A stretch of 64,000 nucleotides of DNA from Halomonas sp. I5-271120 (GCF_030553075.1 NZ_CP130701.1:744001-808000); one strand, 5' to 3'. Positions 35,187 through 44,465 are shown, counted from the first letter of the stretch. The notes: generated from the sequence alone by a model not told the origin. Numbers and translations are program-made.

Positions 35187-35217
35187 AAGGCGGAAAGCAC
35201 CATGTGCTTTCCGCCTT
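35187..35217 (-). terminator. Intercistronic hairpin between the binding protein and small permease genes
   Basis: AAGGCGGAAAGCAC (35187-35200) is an exact inverted repeat of 35204-35217 around a 3-base loop. On the minus strand it is followed by TTTTAC, so it could terminate part of the transcripts or protect the 3' end of the binding-protein mRNA, giving more binding protein than permease. Confidence 0.78.
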
Positions 35218-35398
35218 CTCTTGACTTACTCACCGCTGAGAATCAGCAAGCCAAGATATATGCCAATCTCGATGAGGTGCTGCAGTGCCTCTCGATTGGC
35301 TACAAGACCGATACTGACAATTGAAAACATGGGAGCGTCTTAACGTTCTGCCCGTTTTCAAGAGCGATGATACGGCGGGCGATGTGCCTGCCATATCA

Positions 35399-36424
35399 TC
35401 AATAACCGGTCTCATTCAGGATTTCGATCAACCGCTCGCTGTACTTGTCCTGCTGAGCGTACTCTTCACGCAGCGTCGCAGCGGCTTCGGCCCAAGCCTC
35501 CTTGTCAGCTTCGCTCGGCTCCGGGCTCCACTTCAGCCCATTGGCTTCCATTTCTGCCACCGCCTCGCTTTCCCACTGCTTGGACATGGTCAACTGCTCT
35601 TCAGCATGGATCTCGGTGGCCTTGCGCACGGCGTCCTTGAGATCATCGGGCAGCTTGTTCCACGCACTGCGGTTGACGACGATCGGCAGCACCTGAGCGC
35701 CGGCCAGCGGCAAGGGGTACATGTATTTGGCGACTTCAACATGGTTACCGTCGCGGTGGTCGATCATGTTGCTACCGATAGAACCGTCGATGACGCCAGT
35801 GGCCAGGCTGGTGTAAATCTCGCTCCAGGCCAGCGAAACCGGCGAGGCCCCCAGGTTACGCAGGAACTTGCCGTAAGCGCCGGGGGCGCGGATCTTGAGA
35901 CCCTCGAAATCTTCCACCGACTCGATCGGTTCCTTGGTCAGGATGTAGACCGGCGGCTGGATGTACGGCTCGAGCCATACCAGTCCCTGGGAGCCATACG
36001 CCTCTTCCAGGACGTCTCCCCATCCCTTTTCGTGAAAAAGGCTGTAGAGCTCATCGGTATCGGCGGTGCCACCAGGCAGGCCGATCTCGACGACACCCGC
36101 CGGCAGCTCACCCGCGTGCATCGACTGGAACGGAGCGCCCATGGTGATCAGGCCAGATTTGACGGCACCCAGCAGCCCGCTGGTTCCAACCCCTTCGCCT
36201 GAATAGAGGACCTGGACCTTGATGCGGCCATCAGAGAGCTCCTCGATGTTCTTGCCCAGATTTTCGTACAGCTCGCCAAAGGCGGTGCCTCGGCTATAAA
36301 GGTTGCTGAAACGCCAGTTGTAATCCGCTGCCGCCACGTCAGTGGCCACGACGCTGAGTGCCAGTCCCAACCCCAGCGCCGATGTGGAAAGGTTTTTCTT
36401 CAGACTGCTGAATTTATTCAACAT
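35399..36424 (-). CDS. TRAP transporter substrate-binding protein (DctP family)
   Basis: 341 residues, periplasmic. Signal peptide about 1-33 (LGLGLALSVVATDVAAA). The DctP core is visible: VEDFEGLKIRAPGAYGKFLR with the carboxylate-binding Arg, then GASPVSLAWSEIYTSLATGV. It does not resemble the ectoine-binding TeaA beyond family features, so ectoine is not assumed; the ligand is an unidentified organic acid. It is the first gene of the operon, transcribed divergently from an ArgE-like deacylase. Confidence 0.93.
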   Translation of the reverse strand: MLNKFSSLKKNLSTSALGLGLALSVVATDVAAADYNWRFSNLYSRGTAFGELYENLGKNIEELSDGRIKVQVLYSGEGVGTSGLLGAVKSGLITMGAPFQSMHAGELPAGVVEIGLPGGTADTDELYSLFHEKGWGDVLEEAYGSQGLVWLEPYIQPPVYILTKEPIESVEDFEGLKIRAPGAYGKFLRNLGASPVSLAWSEIYTSLATGVIDGSIGSNMIDHRDGNHVEVAKYMYPLPLAGAQVLPIVVNRSAWNKLPDDLKDAVRKATEIHAEEQLTMSKQWESEAVAEMEANGLKWSPEPSEADKEAWAEAAATLREEYAQQDKYSERLIEILNETGY

Positions 36425-36510
36425 ATTATTATCCTTCTAAGAACAAATGGAGTAGGGCCCAAGCCGATGATAGTAGGATAAGCAAGCAATAGATCGCAAA
36501 TCCTTCGTTC

Positions 36511-36523
36511 AACGCTCAGCGTT
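36511..36523. promoter_or_regulatory. Possible operator between the TRAP operon and the ArgE-like gene
   Basis: AACGCTCAGCGTT is a perfect 5+5 palindrome with a 3-base centre, and CGTTCAA occurs on either side of it (36506 and 36519) as a direct repeat. It lies midway between two divergent starts, about 87 and 92 bases away. No regulator is assigned. Confidence 0.45.
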
Positions 36524-36614
36524 CAAAATTAAGAACACTCCAATTGTGCGACCACCTCATCAGTATGCAGCCCCATGATAGACTTTGGTCCGCCCCTTTC
36601 TCAGGAGTCAGATC

Positions 36615-37769
36615 ATGACCGCCACCGCCCTGCTCGAGACGCTGGTGGGCTTTGCCACCGTCTCACGCGATTCCAACCTTGAGCTGATTCGCTTCATCGA
36701 ATCCTATCTCGACGAGTACGGCGTGCCCTACCAGCGGATTGAAAACGACGATGGCAGCAAGGCCAACCTGCTGGCACGCATCGGCCCGGCGGTCGAGGGC
36801 GGGGTGGTGCTATCCGGGCACACCGATGTGGTACCGGTCGATGGTCAGCCCTGGACGAGTGATCCGTTCACGCTGCGCGACGGCGACGATGGTCGCCTCT
36901 ATGGCCGCGGCACCTGTGACATGAAGGGCTTTATTGCCTGCGCGTTGGCCCAGGTGCCGCACTGGGTCGAGCAGACCCTCGAACGGCCGATCTATCTCGC
37001 GTTGTCTTACGATGAAGAAATCGGCTGCCTGGGCGCGCCGCGGCTGATCGAACGGCTGATGGCCGACGAGCCTCGCCCGGCGGCAGTGATCGTCGGTGAG
37101 CCGACGCTGATGGCGCCGGTAGTGGCCCACAAGGGCATCACCAATCTGCGCACCACTGTCACCGGCCAGGCGGCCCACTCGAGCCAGGTGTATCAGGGCG
37201 TCTCGGCGATCCACGTCGCCGCGCGGCTGGTCACCCGCATCGAGGACATCATGGAGGAGCTCAAGGCCGAGGGGCGCATCGATGAGGCCTTCAACGTGGC
37301 GCATTCGAGCCTGCATGTGGGCCGTATCCAGGGCGGCACGGCGATCAACATCAAGGCCCGCGACTGTCACTTCGACTGGGAGATTCGCCATCTGCCAAGT
37401 GACAGCTTCGAGGCGCTCTATGCGCGCTTCGATGCCTACGCCCGGGAACTCGAGGCTGAGATGCAGGTTCGCTCGCCGGGTACCGGCATCGTCACCGAGC
37501 ACATTACTCAGACCGTGCCGGCGCTTGCCGATCGCGACAATGCCGAGGCGGTGGCGCTGTGCAAGACACTGCTGGGTGACAAGCCTAATGAAGCGGTCGC
37601 CTACACCACCGAGGCCGGCCAGTTCCAGGGGGTGGGACTGCCCACGGTGATCTGCGGGCCGGGCAGCATCGGCCAGGCCCACCAGCCCGATGAGTATGTC
37701 GAACGTGATCAGCTCGCGGCCTGCGACCAGTTCATGCAGGCGCTGGGCACGGCAATGCACCAGGACTGA
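36615..37769 (+). CDS. ArgE-like M20 family deacylase (acetylornithine deacetylase-like)
   Basis: 384 residues; two-zinc amidohydrolase that removes acyl groups from amino acids. Metal-site motifs: LSGHTDVVPVDGQPW (His, Asp), YGRGTCDMKGF (bridging Asp), YDEEIGCLGA (Glu-Glu, catalytic base and ligand) and VGEPT; the C-terminal ligand is in GPGSIGQAHQPDEY. The ATG at 36615 follows AGGAG; ten upstream codons are not conserved. Close to ArgE, but this context (TRAP transporter, amidotransferase) leaves open a catabolic N-acyl substrate rather than arginine synthesis. Confidence 0.9.
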   Translation: MTATALLETLVGFATVSRDSNLELIRFIESYLDEYGVPYQRIENDDGSKANLLARIGPAVEGGVVLSGHTDVVPVDGQPWTSDPFTLRDGDDGRLYGRGTCDMKGFIACALAQVPHWVEQTLERPIYLALSYDEEIGCLGAPRLIERLMADEPRPAAVIVGEPTLMAPVVAHKGITNLRTTVTGQAAHSSQVYQGVSAIHVAARLVTRIEDIMEELKAEGRIDEAFNVAHSSLHVGRIQGGTAINIKARDCHFDWEIRHLPSDSFEALYARFDAYARELEAEMQVRSPGTGIVTEHITQTVPALADRDNAEAVALCKTLLGDKPNEAVAYTTEAGQFQGVGLPTVICGPGSIGQAHQPDEYVERDQLAACDQFMQALGTAMHQD

Positions 37770-37810
37770 GCTTCCATTGGACGAGCCTTCTGTATGAGCG
37801 AGACCACTGT

Positions 37811-38560
37811 ATGAAAAGTCACACGCCACGACTGCTGCTGATCAAGACCGGGGACAGCTTCCCCGACGTTGTCGCCAAGCATGGCGACTTCGAGGCGCTG
37901 TTCCAGGCCCGCCTGCCCGACCATGAGCTGACCGTTTGGGATGCGAGAGAGGATGCGCAAAGAGATACGCTGCCGCCTGAGCATGCAGAGTTCGATGGGG
38001 TGCTAATTACCGGATCACACGCCATGGTCAGCGACGGCGAGCCCTGGAGCGAGGCGCTGAAGCCCTGGCTGCACGAGGCCTGCGAACGCGACCTGCCAAT
38101 ACTTGGGGTCTGCTACGGGCATCAGTTGCTGGCCGAGGCGCTGGGCGGTAAAAGCGGCTATCACCCGGACGGCCGAGAGGTCGGCACCTTCGAGGTCGCA
38201 CTCACCGAGGCCGGTCAGGCGGATGCCCTGCTCGGCGCCCTGCCCAACAGGTTCCCGGCTCACCTGACGCATGCCCAATCGGTGCTCACGCCACCAGCAG
38301 GTGCGGTGGTGCTGGCGTGCAATGCCCACGATCCCTATCAGGCGCTGCGCCTGGGGCCGCGCCAGTGGAGCGTGCAGTTCCACCCGGAATTCACCTCACC
38401 GGTGATGCGTGACTACCTCGAGCACCAGCGCGAGGGGCTGGGTGAAGCCGGCCAGAACGTCGAGGCCCTGTGCGAGGGCATCCACGCGACACCCGAGGCC
38501 AACGACCTGCTCGAGCACTTCATCGCCCTGCTAGAGAAATCTCCAGCGGATAGTCGCTAG
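37811..38560 (+). CDS. Class-I glutamine amidotransferase domain protein (GMP synthase-like)
   Basis: 249 residues, a stand-alone class-I GATase. Nucleophile elbow ILGVCYGHQLLAEALGG (Cys), triad His/Glu in SVQFHPEF, and VLITGSHAMVSDGEPW near the N-terminus. Stand-alone proteins of this type split glutamine or gamma-glutamyl amides, sometimes in purine- or polyamine-related catabolism. It follows the ArgE-like gene by 41 bases on the same strand and may be co-transcribed. The partner is unknown. Confidence 0.88.
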   Translation: MKSHTPRLLLIKTGDSFPDVVAKHGDFEALFQARLPDHELTVWDAREDAQRDTLPPEHAEFDGVLITGSHAMVSDGEPWSEALKPWLHEACERDLPILGVCYGHQLLAEALGGKSGYHPDGREVGTFEVALTEAGQADALLGALPNRFPAHLTHAQSVLTPPAGAVVLACNAHDPYQALRLGPRQWSVQFHPEFTSPVMRDYLEHQREGLGEAGQNVEALCEGIHATPEANDLLEHFIALLEKSPADSR

Positions 38561-38577
38561 TTTTTAGTCAGCTTGCT

Positions 38578-38594
38578 CATATGTTCAACATATG
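38578..38594. promoter_or_regulatory. GntR-type operator A, perfect 17-base palindrome
   Basis: CATATGTTCAACATATG has arms CATATGTT and AACATATG around one C. It lies 19 bases before the first possible start of the GntR gene at 38613, suiting negative autoregulation. The same motif, in pairs, occurs at 44359-44395, 47586-47623 and 62194-62231. Confidence 0.8.
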
Positions 38595-38612
38595 ACAACT
38601 TGAGCCTACATT

Positions 38613-39398
38613 TTGCCGGACAGAGCCTACGTGAAGGAAAAGCAGCAAAAGCCCAACCAACGCCCTAGCGTCGCCGAATTTCTGGCCGAGGAGATTTTCT
38701 CCGGCCGCTATCAGCCCGGCGACTACGTGCCCAAGGAAGTCGACCTCTGCGAACAGTTCGCCATCAACCGCTCGGCGGTGCGCAGCGACCTAAGGCAACT
38801 CGTGGATGTCGGCATCATCGAGCGCATTTCTGGGCATGGCTCCAGGGTTCGCGAGTATTCCGAGTGGAATATTCTCGACCCCACCGTCACCGGATGGATG
38901 ACGCGCTATGCCGCGCCAAACCCCAAGATCCAGCGCGAGATCCTGTCATTTCGACTGGATGTCGAGCCCTATGTCGCCATGATGGCCGCCCAACGCGCCA
39001 CGGCGCGCGACCTGGTCGCGATTGAGGAAGCTTTTGAAGGCATGGGCCAGAACATGCACAGCGATGCTGGCCCGGAAACGAAGCGCCTGCACAGCGATTA
39101 CGATGTGGCCTTTCATGTCGCGATCTACAAGGCCACCCACAATATTGTATGGGCGCAGCTTTCCCATATCCTGCGCCCATCCATCTATCTGCTGATCAAG
39201 ATGTCCAACGTCAGCGCCACAGACCCCGAGGCGAGCCTGGAGCGCCATCGTAAGATGATGGAGGCCATTCGTACCCGCCGCCCTCACGAGGCCTTCCGCG
39301 CCGCTCAATCCGTGCTTGCCGGCACCGCCGATGCGCTCGGCCTCAAGCCCGGCGAATCGGTATTGGGAAGCAGCATGAACCTGACGCCGGACACCTGA
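38613..39398 (+). CDS. FadR-type GntR transcriptional regulator of the sugar-acid locus
   Basis: 261 residues. N-terminal winged helix (SVAEFLAEEIFSGRYQPGDY, then EQFAINRSAVRSDLRQLVD as recognition helix, ~19-80) and a C-terminal all-helical FCD ligand domain (VEPYVAMMAAQRATARDL; HSDYDVAFHVAIYKAT carries metal/ligand Asp and His). Such regulators usually bind sugar acids and lift repression. The first in-frame start is TTG at 38613, the next GTG at 38631; neither has a good ribosome site, so the exact start is uncertain. A perfect palindrome lies just upstream and recurs at nearby operons. Confidence 0.88.
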   Translation: MPDRAYVKEKQQKPNQRPSVAEFLAEEIFSGRYQPGDYVPKEVDLCEQFAINRSAVRSDLRQLVDVGIIERISGHGSRVREYSEWNILDPTVTGWMTRYAAPNPKIQREILSFRLDVEPYVAMMAAQRATARDLVAIEEAFEGMGQNMHSDAGPETKRLHSDYDVAFHVAIYKATHNIVWAQLSHILRPSIYLLIKMSNVSATDPEASLERHRKMMEAIRTRRPHEAFRAAQSVLAGTADALGLKPGESVLGSSMNLTPDT

Positions 39399-39468
39399 AC
39401 GATAGACACGGCTCAACCGCCTGACGGGCGGCGGCTGTAACATCAGGGTGTCATCGGCATCGCTAAGG

Positions 39469-39522
39469 CCGCCACTCGATAAACAACCGCTATCCGATAA
39501 ACAGCCGCTATTCGATAAACGC
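39469..39522. repeat. 18-base tandem repeat across the stop codon of the Gfo/Idh gene
   Basis: CCGCCACTCGATAAACAA (39469), CCGCTATCCGATAAACAG (39487) and CCGCTATTCGATAAACGC (39505) are three consecutive 18-base units. CTA at 39508-39510 in the third unit is the TAG stop (minus strand), and the unit encodes the final residues AFIE. Confidence 0.88.
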
Positions 39523-40434
39523 TTCAACCGCGCGCCGGTGACCCAGCATCATGGCGTCGGCCACATGGCGCAGCGGTGCAATATCGATATCGCTTTCGCC
39601 GGTCTTCAGCAGTTCACGAAAATGCGCGTAGACGCCCTGGTACTCGTGTTCGGGCTCGTCGATTACCACCTCGCCATCGATGATCAGGCGCGAACCGCCG
39701 CTTTCAAGCTTGAGAACCCCGGCATCGGTGTCGATGCGCATGTCCCAGCGCGGCGGGTCCTGATGACGGAAGTCGAAGTCGGCGTCTACAGCAACGCCGG
39801 CCGCGGTGCGAAAGCCGAGCTTGGCGGCAATCGGCGTCTGGCAGTTTTCAGGCACCTCGAGATCTGCGTGCTTGAGAAAGAACGGCACCGACATCAACTG
39901 TGTGGCGATGGATAGCGCATTGATGCCAGGATCGAAGACGCCCATACCGCCCGCCTGCCAGATCCAATCCTGGCCTGGGTGCCAGACTCGCACATCCTCA
40001 TGCCAGTCGATCGTCACCCCGGTCACAGTTCTTGAGGTGAGCCAATCCTGGGCGTGGCTGATGCCTGGTGCAAAACGCGAGTGCCAGGCGGCAAACAGCA
40101 CGGCGTCATGCTCCTTGGCCAGCGCCTTGAGATCCTCCGTCTCGGCAAGCGTCGCTCCCGGCGGCTTCTCCAGCATCACCGCCTTGCCACGCTCCAGGGC
40201 CAGCCGCGCCAGTTCGTGGCGCAGGTGGGTCGGTGTGCAGATCGCGATGGCATCGAGAGCCGGCTCGGCGTCGAGCATGGTGGCAAGGTCTTTGTAGCTC
40301 GCGATGCCTTCCAGCTCGGAGAAGGGATCAGCCACAGCGACAAGCTCTATCCCCGGAGTGGACTGGATAGCCGCCAGATGCTGATCGCGCACGATCTTGC
40401 CGACCCCGACCAGACCCAGGCGAAATTCGGACAT
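39508..40434 (-). CDS. Gfo/Idh/MocA family aldose 1-dehydrogenase (galactose/arabinose/xylose type)
   Basis: 308 residues. Rossmann domain with VGVGKIVRDQHLAAI (GxGxxx) and the catalytic Lys in MLEKPPGATLAE; downstream HSRFAPG, WHPGQDWIWQAGGMGVFDPG match the galactose/L-arabinose 1-dehydrogenase branch (as Azospirillum AraA). It would oxidise an aldose to the lactone with NAD(P)+, step 1 of the non-phosphorylating pathway. ATG 40434 follows GGAGGG. Its last codons lie in an 18-base repeat tract. Preferred sugar not fixed by sequence. Confidence 0.88.
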   Translation of the reverse strand: MSEFRLGLVGVGKIVRDQHLAAIQSTPGIELVAVADPFSELEGIASYKDLATMLDAEPALDAIAICTPTHLRHELARLALERGKAVMLEKPPGATLAETEDLKALAKEHDAVLFAAWHSRFAPGISHAQDWLTSRTVTGVTIDWHEDVRVWHPGQDWIWQAGGMGVFDPGINALSIATQLMSVPFFLKHADLEVPENCQTPIAAKLGFRTAAGVAVDADFDFRHQDPPRWDMRIDTDAGVLKLESGGSRLIIDGEVVIDEPEHEYQGVYAHFRELLKTGESDIDIAPLRHVADAMMLGHRRAVEAFIE

Positions 40435-40556
40435 GACACCCTCCTGCAAGCAATGAAAACCGGCCCGCAGTGTAGCGCCACGACACCCTCTACCGCCACG
40501 ACACCCTGAGCCACCTTGCGACCTCATCACCTAATGGCCCCGGCAGGCTCTCCGGT

Positions 40557-40587
40557 AAACGGCCGCCCCGGGGTGAGGCGGCCGTTT
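40557..40587 (-). terminator. Terminator-like hairpin after the xylonate dehydratase gene
   Basis: AAACGGCCGCC (40557-40567) pairs with GGCGGCCGTTT (40577-40587) around a 9-base loop, 13 bases past the dehydratase stop on the minus strand. Its T-run is short, so some read-through into the 1-dehydrogenase gene is possible. Confidence 0.72.
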
Positions 40588-40599
40588 GCTGCTATGGCG

Positions 40600-42399
40600 T
40601 CAGTGGTTGTCCCGCGGGGGGCTGCGACGGGCGACGTCCTGATACTCAGTCGCACCTCGTAGAATCATGCCACGGTCCAGCGGCTCGACCATCGAGCGCT
40701 GAATTTCCTGCCAGGGCGTCTGATGCGCCGGATAGGGGTAACCACCGGCGGACTCGAGTCGCTCGCGGCGCAAAGCCAGTTCGTCTTCATCGACCAGCAG
40801 ACGCACCTCGCAGCGGCCGAGATCCACTCGCAGCCGATCGCCGCTCTCGAGCAGCGCCAGCGGCCCGCCGGTGGCGGCTTCCGGCGAGGCGTTGAGGATC
40901 GACGGCGAGCCGGAAGTGCCCGATTGGCGACCGTCGCCCAGGCAGGGCAGCGAGTCGATGCCGGCGCGGATCAGCGCCTCCGGCGGTTGCATATTGACCA
41001 CCTCGGCGCCGCCCGGATGGCCAACGGGCCCGGCGCCGCGCATCACCAGGATGGTGCGCTCATCGATACCGAGCGCAGGATCGTCGATGCGCGCGTGATA
41101 GTCCTCGGAGCCGTCGAACACCGCCACCTTGCCTTCGAAGGCATTGGGGTCCTCGGGATCGCTGAGGAAGCGCTGGCGGAAGTCCGTCGCGATCACGCTG
41201 GTCTTCATCAGCGCCGAGTCGAACAGGTTGCCCTTGAGGTTGAGGAAGCCCGCGTGCTCGACCAGCGGGTTAGCGTAGCGGCGGATCACTTCCTCGTCGA
41301 CAGTCTCACGACCGGCCAGGTTATCGGCCAGGGTGCGGCCGTTGGCGGTCGGCACCTCGCCATGGAGCCGCCCGGCCTCGAGCAGCTCGTGCATCACCGC
41401 CGGCACGCCGCCGGCGCGGTGGAACTCCTCGCCGAGATAGGCGCCGGCCGGCATCACGTTGGCCAGCAGCGGCACCTCGTGGCCGAGCCGCTGCCAGTCG
41501 TCGTTGTCGAATTCGACGCCAGCGTGGCGGGCGATGGCGTTGATATGGACCGGGGCATTGGACGAGCCGCCCAGCGCCGAGCAGGTGACCACGGCGTTCT
41601 CGAACGCCTCGCGGGTCATGATGTCGCTCGGCCGCAGGTCGTCCCAGACCATGTCGACGATGCGCTCGCCGGTCTTATAGGCCACCGCCCCGCGCTCCTT
41701 GTAAGGACCTGGGATCATCGCCGACCCCGGCAGGCTCATGCCCAGCGCCTCGGCTAGCGAATTCATGGTCGAGGCCGTGCCCATGGTGTTGCAATGGCCC
41801 ACCGAGGGCGCGGAATCGGCGATCCGCGACAGGAACTCGGGGTAGTCGATATCGCCGGCGGCCAGGCGCTTGCGCATCTCCCACACCACGGTGCCGGAGC
41901 CGACACGCTCGGCGCCGCGCCAGCCGTTGAGCATCGGCCCGCCGGACAGCACGATGGCCGGAATGTTGACCGTGGCGGCGGCCATCAGACTGGCCGGAGT
42001 GGTCTTGTCACAGCCGGTGGTCAGCACCACGCCGTCCAGCGGATAGCCGTGCAGCACCTCGACCAGGCCCAGGTAGGCCAGGTTGCGATCCAGTGCCGCA
42101 GTGGGGCGGCGCACGTTCTCGTGGATCGGATGCAGCGGGAACTCGAAGGGCACCCCGCCCGCGGCGCGGATGCCGTCCTTGACCCGCTTCACCAGCTCGA
42201 TGTGGTGGCGATTGCAGGGCGTGAGGTCCGAGCCCGACTGGCAGATGCCGATGATCGGCTTACCCGAGGTCAGTTCTTCGAGCGTGATGCCGTAATTGAG
42301 ATAGCGTTCGATGCACAGCGCCGTGGTACCGGGATGATCGGGGTTATCGAACCACCAGCGCGAGCGCAGCTGATCCGAGGTCAGACGGGGCGAGGACAT
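40600..42399 (-). CDS. xylD: IlvD/Edd family dehydratase, D-xylonate dehydratase-like
   Basis: 599 residues; Fe-S aldonic-acid dehydratase giving 2-keto-3-deoxy-pentonate. It closely follows Caulobacter XylD as I recall it: [38 protein letters not shown] (cluster Cys), [10 protein letters not shown] (Cys), [20 protein letters not shown] (Cys) and [20 protein letters not shown]. The ATG at 42399 gives the family N-terminus ([17 protein letters not shown]). A strong hairpin lies between it and the second dehydratase. D-xylonate is the best guess; related pentonates are possible. Confidence 0.9.
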   Translation of the reverse strand: MSSPRLTSDQLRSRWWFDNPDHPGTTALCIERYLNYGITLEELTSGKPIIGICQSGSDLTPCNRHHIELVKRVKDGIRAAGGVPFEFPLHPIHENVRRPTAALDRNLAYLGLVEVLHGYPLDGVVLTTGCDKTTPASLMAAATVNIPAIVLSGGPMLNGWRGAERVGSGTVVWEMRKRLAAGDIDYPEFLSRIADSAPSVGHCNTMGTASTMNSLAEALGMSLPGSAMIPGPYKERGAVAYKTGERIVDMVWDDLRPSDIMTREAFENAVVTCSALGGSSNAPVHINAIARHAGVEFDNDDWQRLGHEVPLLANVMPAGAYLGEEFHRAGGVPAVMHELLEAGRLHGEVPTANGRTLADNLAGRETVDEEVIRRYANPLVEHAGFLNLKGNLFDSALMKTSVIATDFRQRFLSDPEDPNAFEGKVAVFDGSEDYHARIDDPALGIDERTILVMRGAGPVGHPGGAEVVNMQPPEALIRAGIDSLPCLGDGRQSGTSGSPSILNASPEAATGGPLALLESGDRLRVDLGRCEVRLLVDEDELALRRERLESAGGYPYPAHQTPWQEIQRSMVEPLDRGMILRGATEYQDVARRSPPRDNH

Positions 42400-42415
42400 G
42401 GTCAAACTCCTAGTC

Positions 42416-42444
42416 CCTGCGACGCCTGTCTCGGGCGTCGCAGG
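42416..42444 (-). other. Intercistronic 11-bp stem-loop before xylD
   Basis: CCTGCGACGCC (42416-42426) and GGCGTCGCAGG (42434-42444) pair perfectly around a 7-base loop. On the minus strand the stem ends shortly before the xylD ribosome site (AGGAG). No T-run follows, so an mRNA processing, stability or translation role is more likely than termination. Confidence 0.75.
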
Positions 42445-42503
42445 CATGGGATCGGATGGCGGCAAGACGGGAGGGGAACGCGGCGATTGGCCGGTGTCCG
42501 TAT

Positions 42504-44249
42504 TCAGTGCGAGTGCCGGGGCACCTCGGCGCCGCGACAGCCAACCAGGAAGTCGAAATCGCAGCCTTCGTCGGCTTGCAGTACATGCTCGATATAGAGC
42601 TGGCGGTAACCGCCGCTGCTGGCAATGCGTGTCGACGCCGCGCGGGGATCGCTTTCGGCCAGCCGTGAGGCGAGTTCGTCTTCGCTGATGTCCAGATGCA
42701 GGCGGCCGTCATAGGCATCGAGTTCGATCCAGTCGCCGTTTTGCACGGCGGCAAGCGGCCCACCGGCGGCGGCTTCCGGCGCCACATGCAGCACCACGGT
42801 GCCATAGGCGGTGCCGCTCATGCGGGCATCGGAGATGCGCACCATGTCGGTTACCCCCTGCTCCAGCAGCTTCGACGGCAGCCCCATGTTCCCCACCTCG
42901 GCCATGCCGTGATAACCGCGTGGACCGCAATGCTTCATCACCAGCACGCTGTCTGCCGACACCTCGAGATCCGGGTCGTTGATGCGTGCCTTGTAGTCGT
43001 CGAAATCCTCGAAGACCACGGCCTGGCCGCGGTGGCGCATCAATTCCGGGCTCGCCGCCGAGGGCTTGAGCACCGCCCCTCCCGGGGCGAGGTTGCCGCG
43101 CAGCACGCACATGCCGCCGTCGTCTACCAACGGGTTGTCCAACGGGCGAATCACCTGATCATTGTAAAGCGGGGCATCTTTGACGTTGTCCCACAGCGTC
43201 TGGCCGTTGACGGTCAGGGCACCCTTGTGGGGCAGCCGGTCGGCCTCGCCGAGGCGGCGCAGCACCGCCGGCAGGCCGCCCGCATAGTAGAACTCTTCCA
43301 TCAGGAAGCGCCCGGACGGCTGCAGATCGACGATCGTGGGCGTCCCGCGGCCAATGCGGTTCCAGTCATCCAAGGCCAGATCGACGCCCATACGTCCGGC
43401 GATCGCCTTCAGGTGGATGACCGCATTGGTGGAGCCACCGATGGCGGCATTGGTGCGAATGGCGTTCTCGAAGGCGCCCTTGGTGAGAACCTTGGAGAGT
43501 TTGAGATCCTCGTGGACCATCTCGACGATGCGATTGCCCGACAGGTGGGCCAGTACATAGCGACGCGAATCGACCGCAGGAATGGCCGCGTTGTGCGGCA
43601 GCGAGGCGCCCAGCGATTCGGCCATGCAGGCCATGGTCGAGGCCGTTCCCATGGTGTTGCAGGTACCCGCAGAGCGCGACATGCCAGCCTCGGCGGCCAT
43701 GAAGTCGTGAATCGAGATCTTGCCGGCCTTGACCTCCTCCGAGAGTTTCCAGACCACAGTGCCCGAGCCAATGTCCTTGCCTTCATGCTTGCCGTTGAGC
43801 ATCGGCCCGCCGGTGACCACCAGCGTCGGCAGGTCACAGCTCGCCGCCCCCATCAGCAGTGCCGGGGTGGTCTTGTCACAGCCCACCAGCAGCACCACCG
43901 CATCCATCGGATTGCCGCGGATTGCCTCTTCGACATCCATGCTGGCGAGGTTGCGGGTGAACATCGCAGTGGGACGCAGGTTGGATTCGCCGTTGGAGAA
44001 CACCGGGAACTCTACCGGGTAACCACCGGCCTCGAGAATGCCCTGCTTGACGTGTTCGGCAAGCTTGCGGAAGTGCGCGTTGCAGGGCGTGAGCTCCGAC
44101 CAGGTATTGCAGATACCGATGATCGGCTTGCCTTCGAACTCATGATCGGGAATGCCCTGATTCTTCATCCAGCTGCGGTACATGAAACCGTTCTTGTCGG
44201 CGGTACCAAACCAGGCAGCACTGCGCAGCGGGCGTTTATTCTGAGACAT
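42504..44249 (-). CDS. IlvD/Edd family dehydratase, L-arabonate dehydratase-like
   Basis: 581 residues; Fe-S, Mg-dependent dehydratase converting a pentonate (L-arabonate in the closest family I recall, Rhizobium/Azospirillum) to 2-keto-3-deoxy-pentonate. Motifs: [59 protein letters not shown] (three cluster Cys) and [19 protein letters not shown]. It differs strongly from the neighbouring XylD-like protein, so the pair are paralogues for different acids. ATG 44249 follows AGGAG. Its promoter region has two GntR-type operators. Confidence 0.9.
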   Translation of the reverse strand: MSQNKRPLRSAAWFGTADKNGFMYRSWMKNQGIPDHEFEGKPIIGICNTWSELTPCNAHFRKLAEHVKQGILEAGGYPVEFPVFSNGESNLRPTAMFTRNLASMDVEEAIRGNPMDAVVLLVGCDKTTPALLMGAASCDLPTLVVTGGPMLNGKHEGKDIGSGTVVWKLSEEVKAGKISIHDFMAAEAGMSRSAGTCNTMGTASTMACMAESLGASLPHNAAIPAVDSRRYVLAHLSGNRIVEMVHEDLKLSKVLTKGAFENAIRTNAAIGGSTNAVIHLKAIAGRMGVDLALDDWNRIGRGTPTIVDLQPSGRFLMEEFYYAGGLPAVLRRLGEADRLPHKGALTVNGQTLWDNVKDAPLYNDQVIRPLDNPLVDDGGMCVLRGNLAPGGAVLKPSAASPELMRHRGQAVVFEDFDDYKARINDPDLEVSADSVLVMKHCGPRGYHGMAEVGNMGLPSKLLEQGVTDMVRISDARMSGTAYGTVVLHVAPEAAAGGPLAAVQNGDWIELDAYDGRLHLDISEDELASRLAESDPRAASTRIASSGGYRQLYIEHVLQADEGCDFDFLVGCRGAEVPRHSH

Positions 44250-44358
44250 GGAGGTCACTCCTTATCGAAGGATCGCGGCCTGCGGCTCGATCCTGTATGC
44301 GGCGAAGATTGAGCTAGACGTTACCGATAACCGCCATGGTAGTCGATACATACAAAAG

Positions 44359-44395
44359 TATATGTTGAACAAATACGCTATATGTTCAACATTAA
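44359..44395. promoter_or_regulatory. Paired GntR-type operators A between dehydratase and TRAP operons
   Basis: TATATGTTGAACAAATA (44359-44375, centre 44367) and TATATGTTCAACATTAA (44379-44395, centre 44387) match CATATGTTCAACATATG; their centres are 20 bases apart, about two helical turns. They lie between the L-arabonate dehydratase (minus) and the TRAP binding-protein gene (plus), so both may be controlled together. Confidence 0.78.
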
Positions 44396-44465
44396 GCCTC
44401 CCAGATGGGGATGCTGCCCTGTCAGCTCACGCCACAACAAGAATCTTCCCTCTATGGAGAGTTTC

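Noticed and set aside
35399..36424. Calling the binding protein TeaA (ectoine)
   Set aside because: Only general DctP features match what I recall of TeaA; the operon order alone does not prove the ligand.
36412..36427. Operator A half-site over the start codon of the TRAP binding-protein gene at 36424
   Set aside because: TTCAACATATT matches one arm only and lacks the second site found at the other promoters.
42696..44312. 538-codon frame antisense to the L-arabonate dehydratase
   Set aside because: The minus-strand gene has all cluster Cys and family motifs; the antisense frame is His/Arg-rich without domain features.
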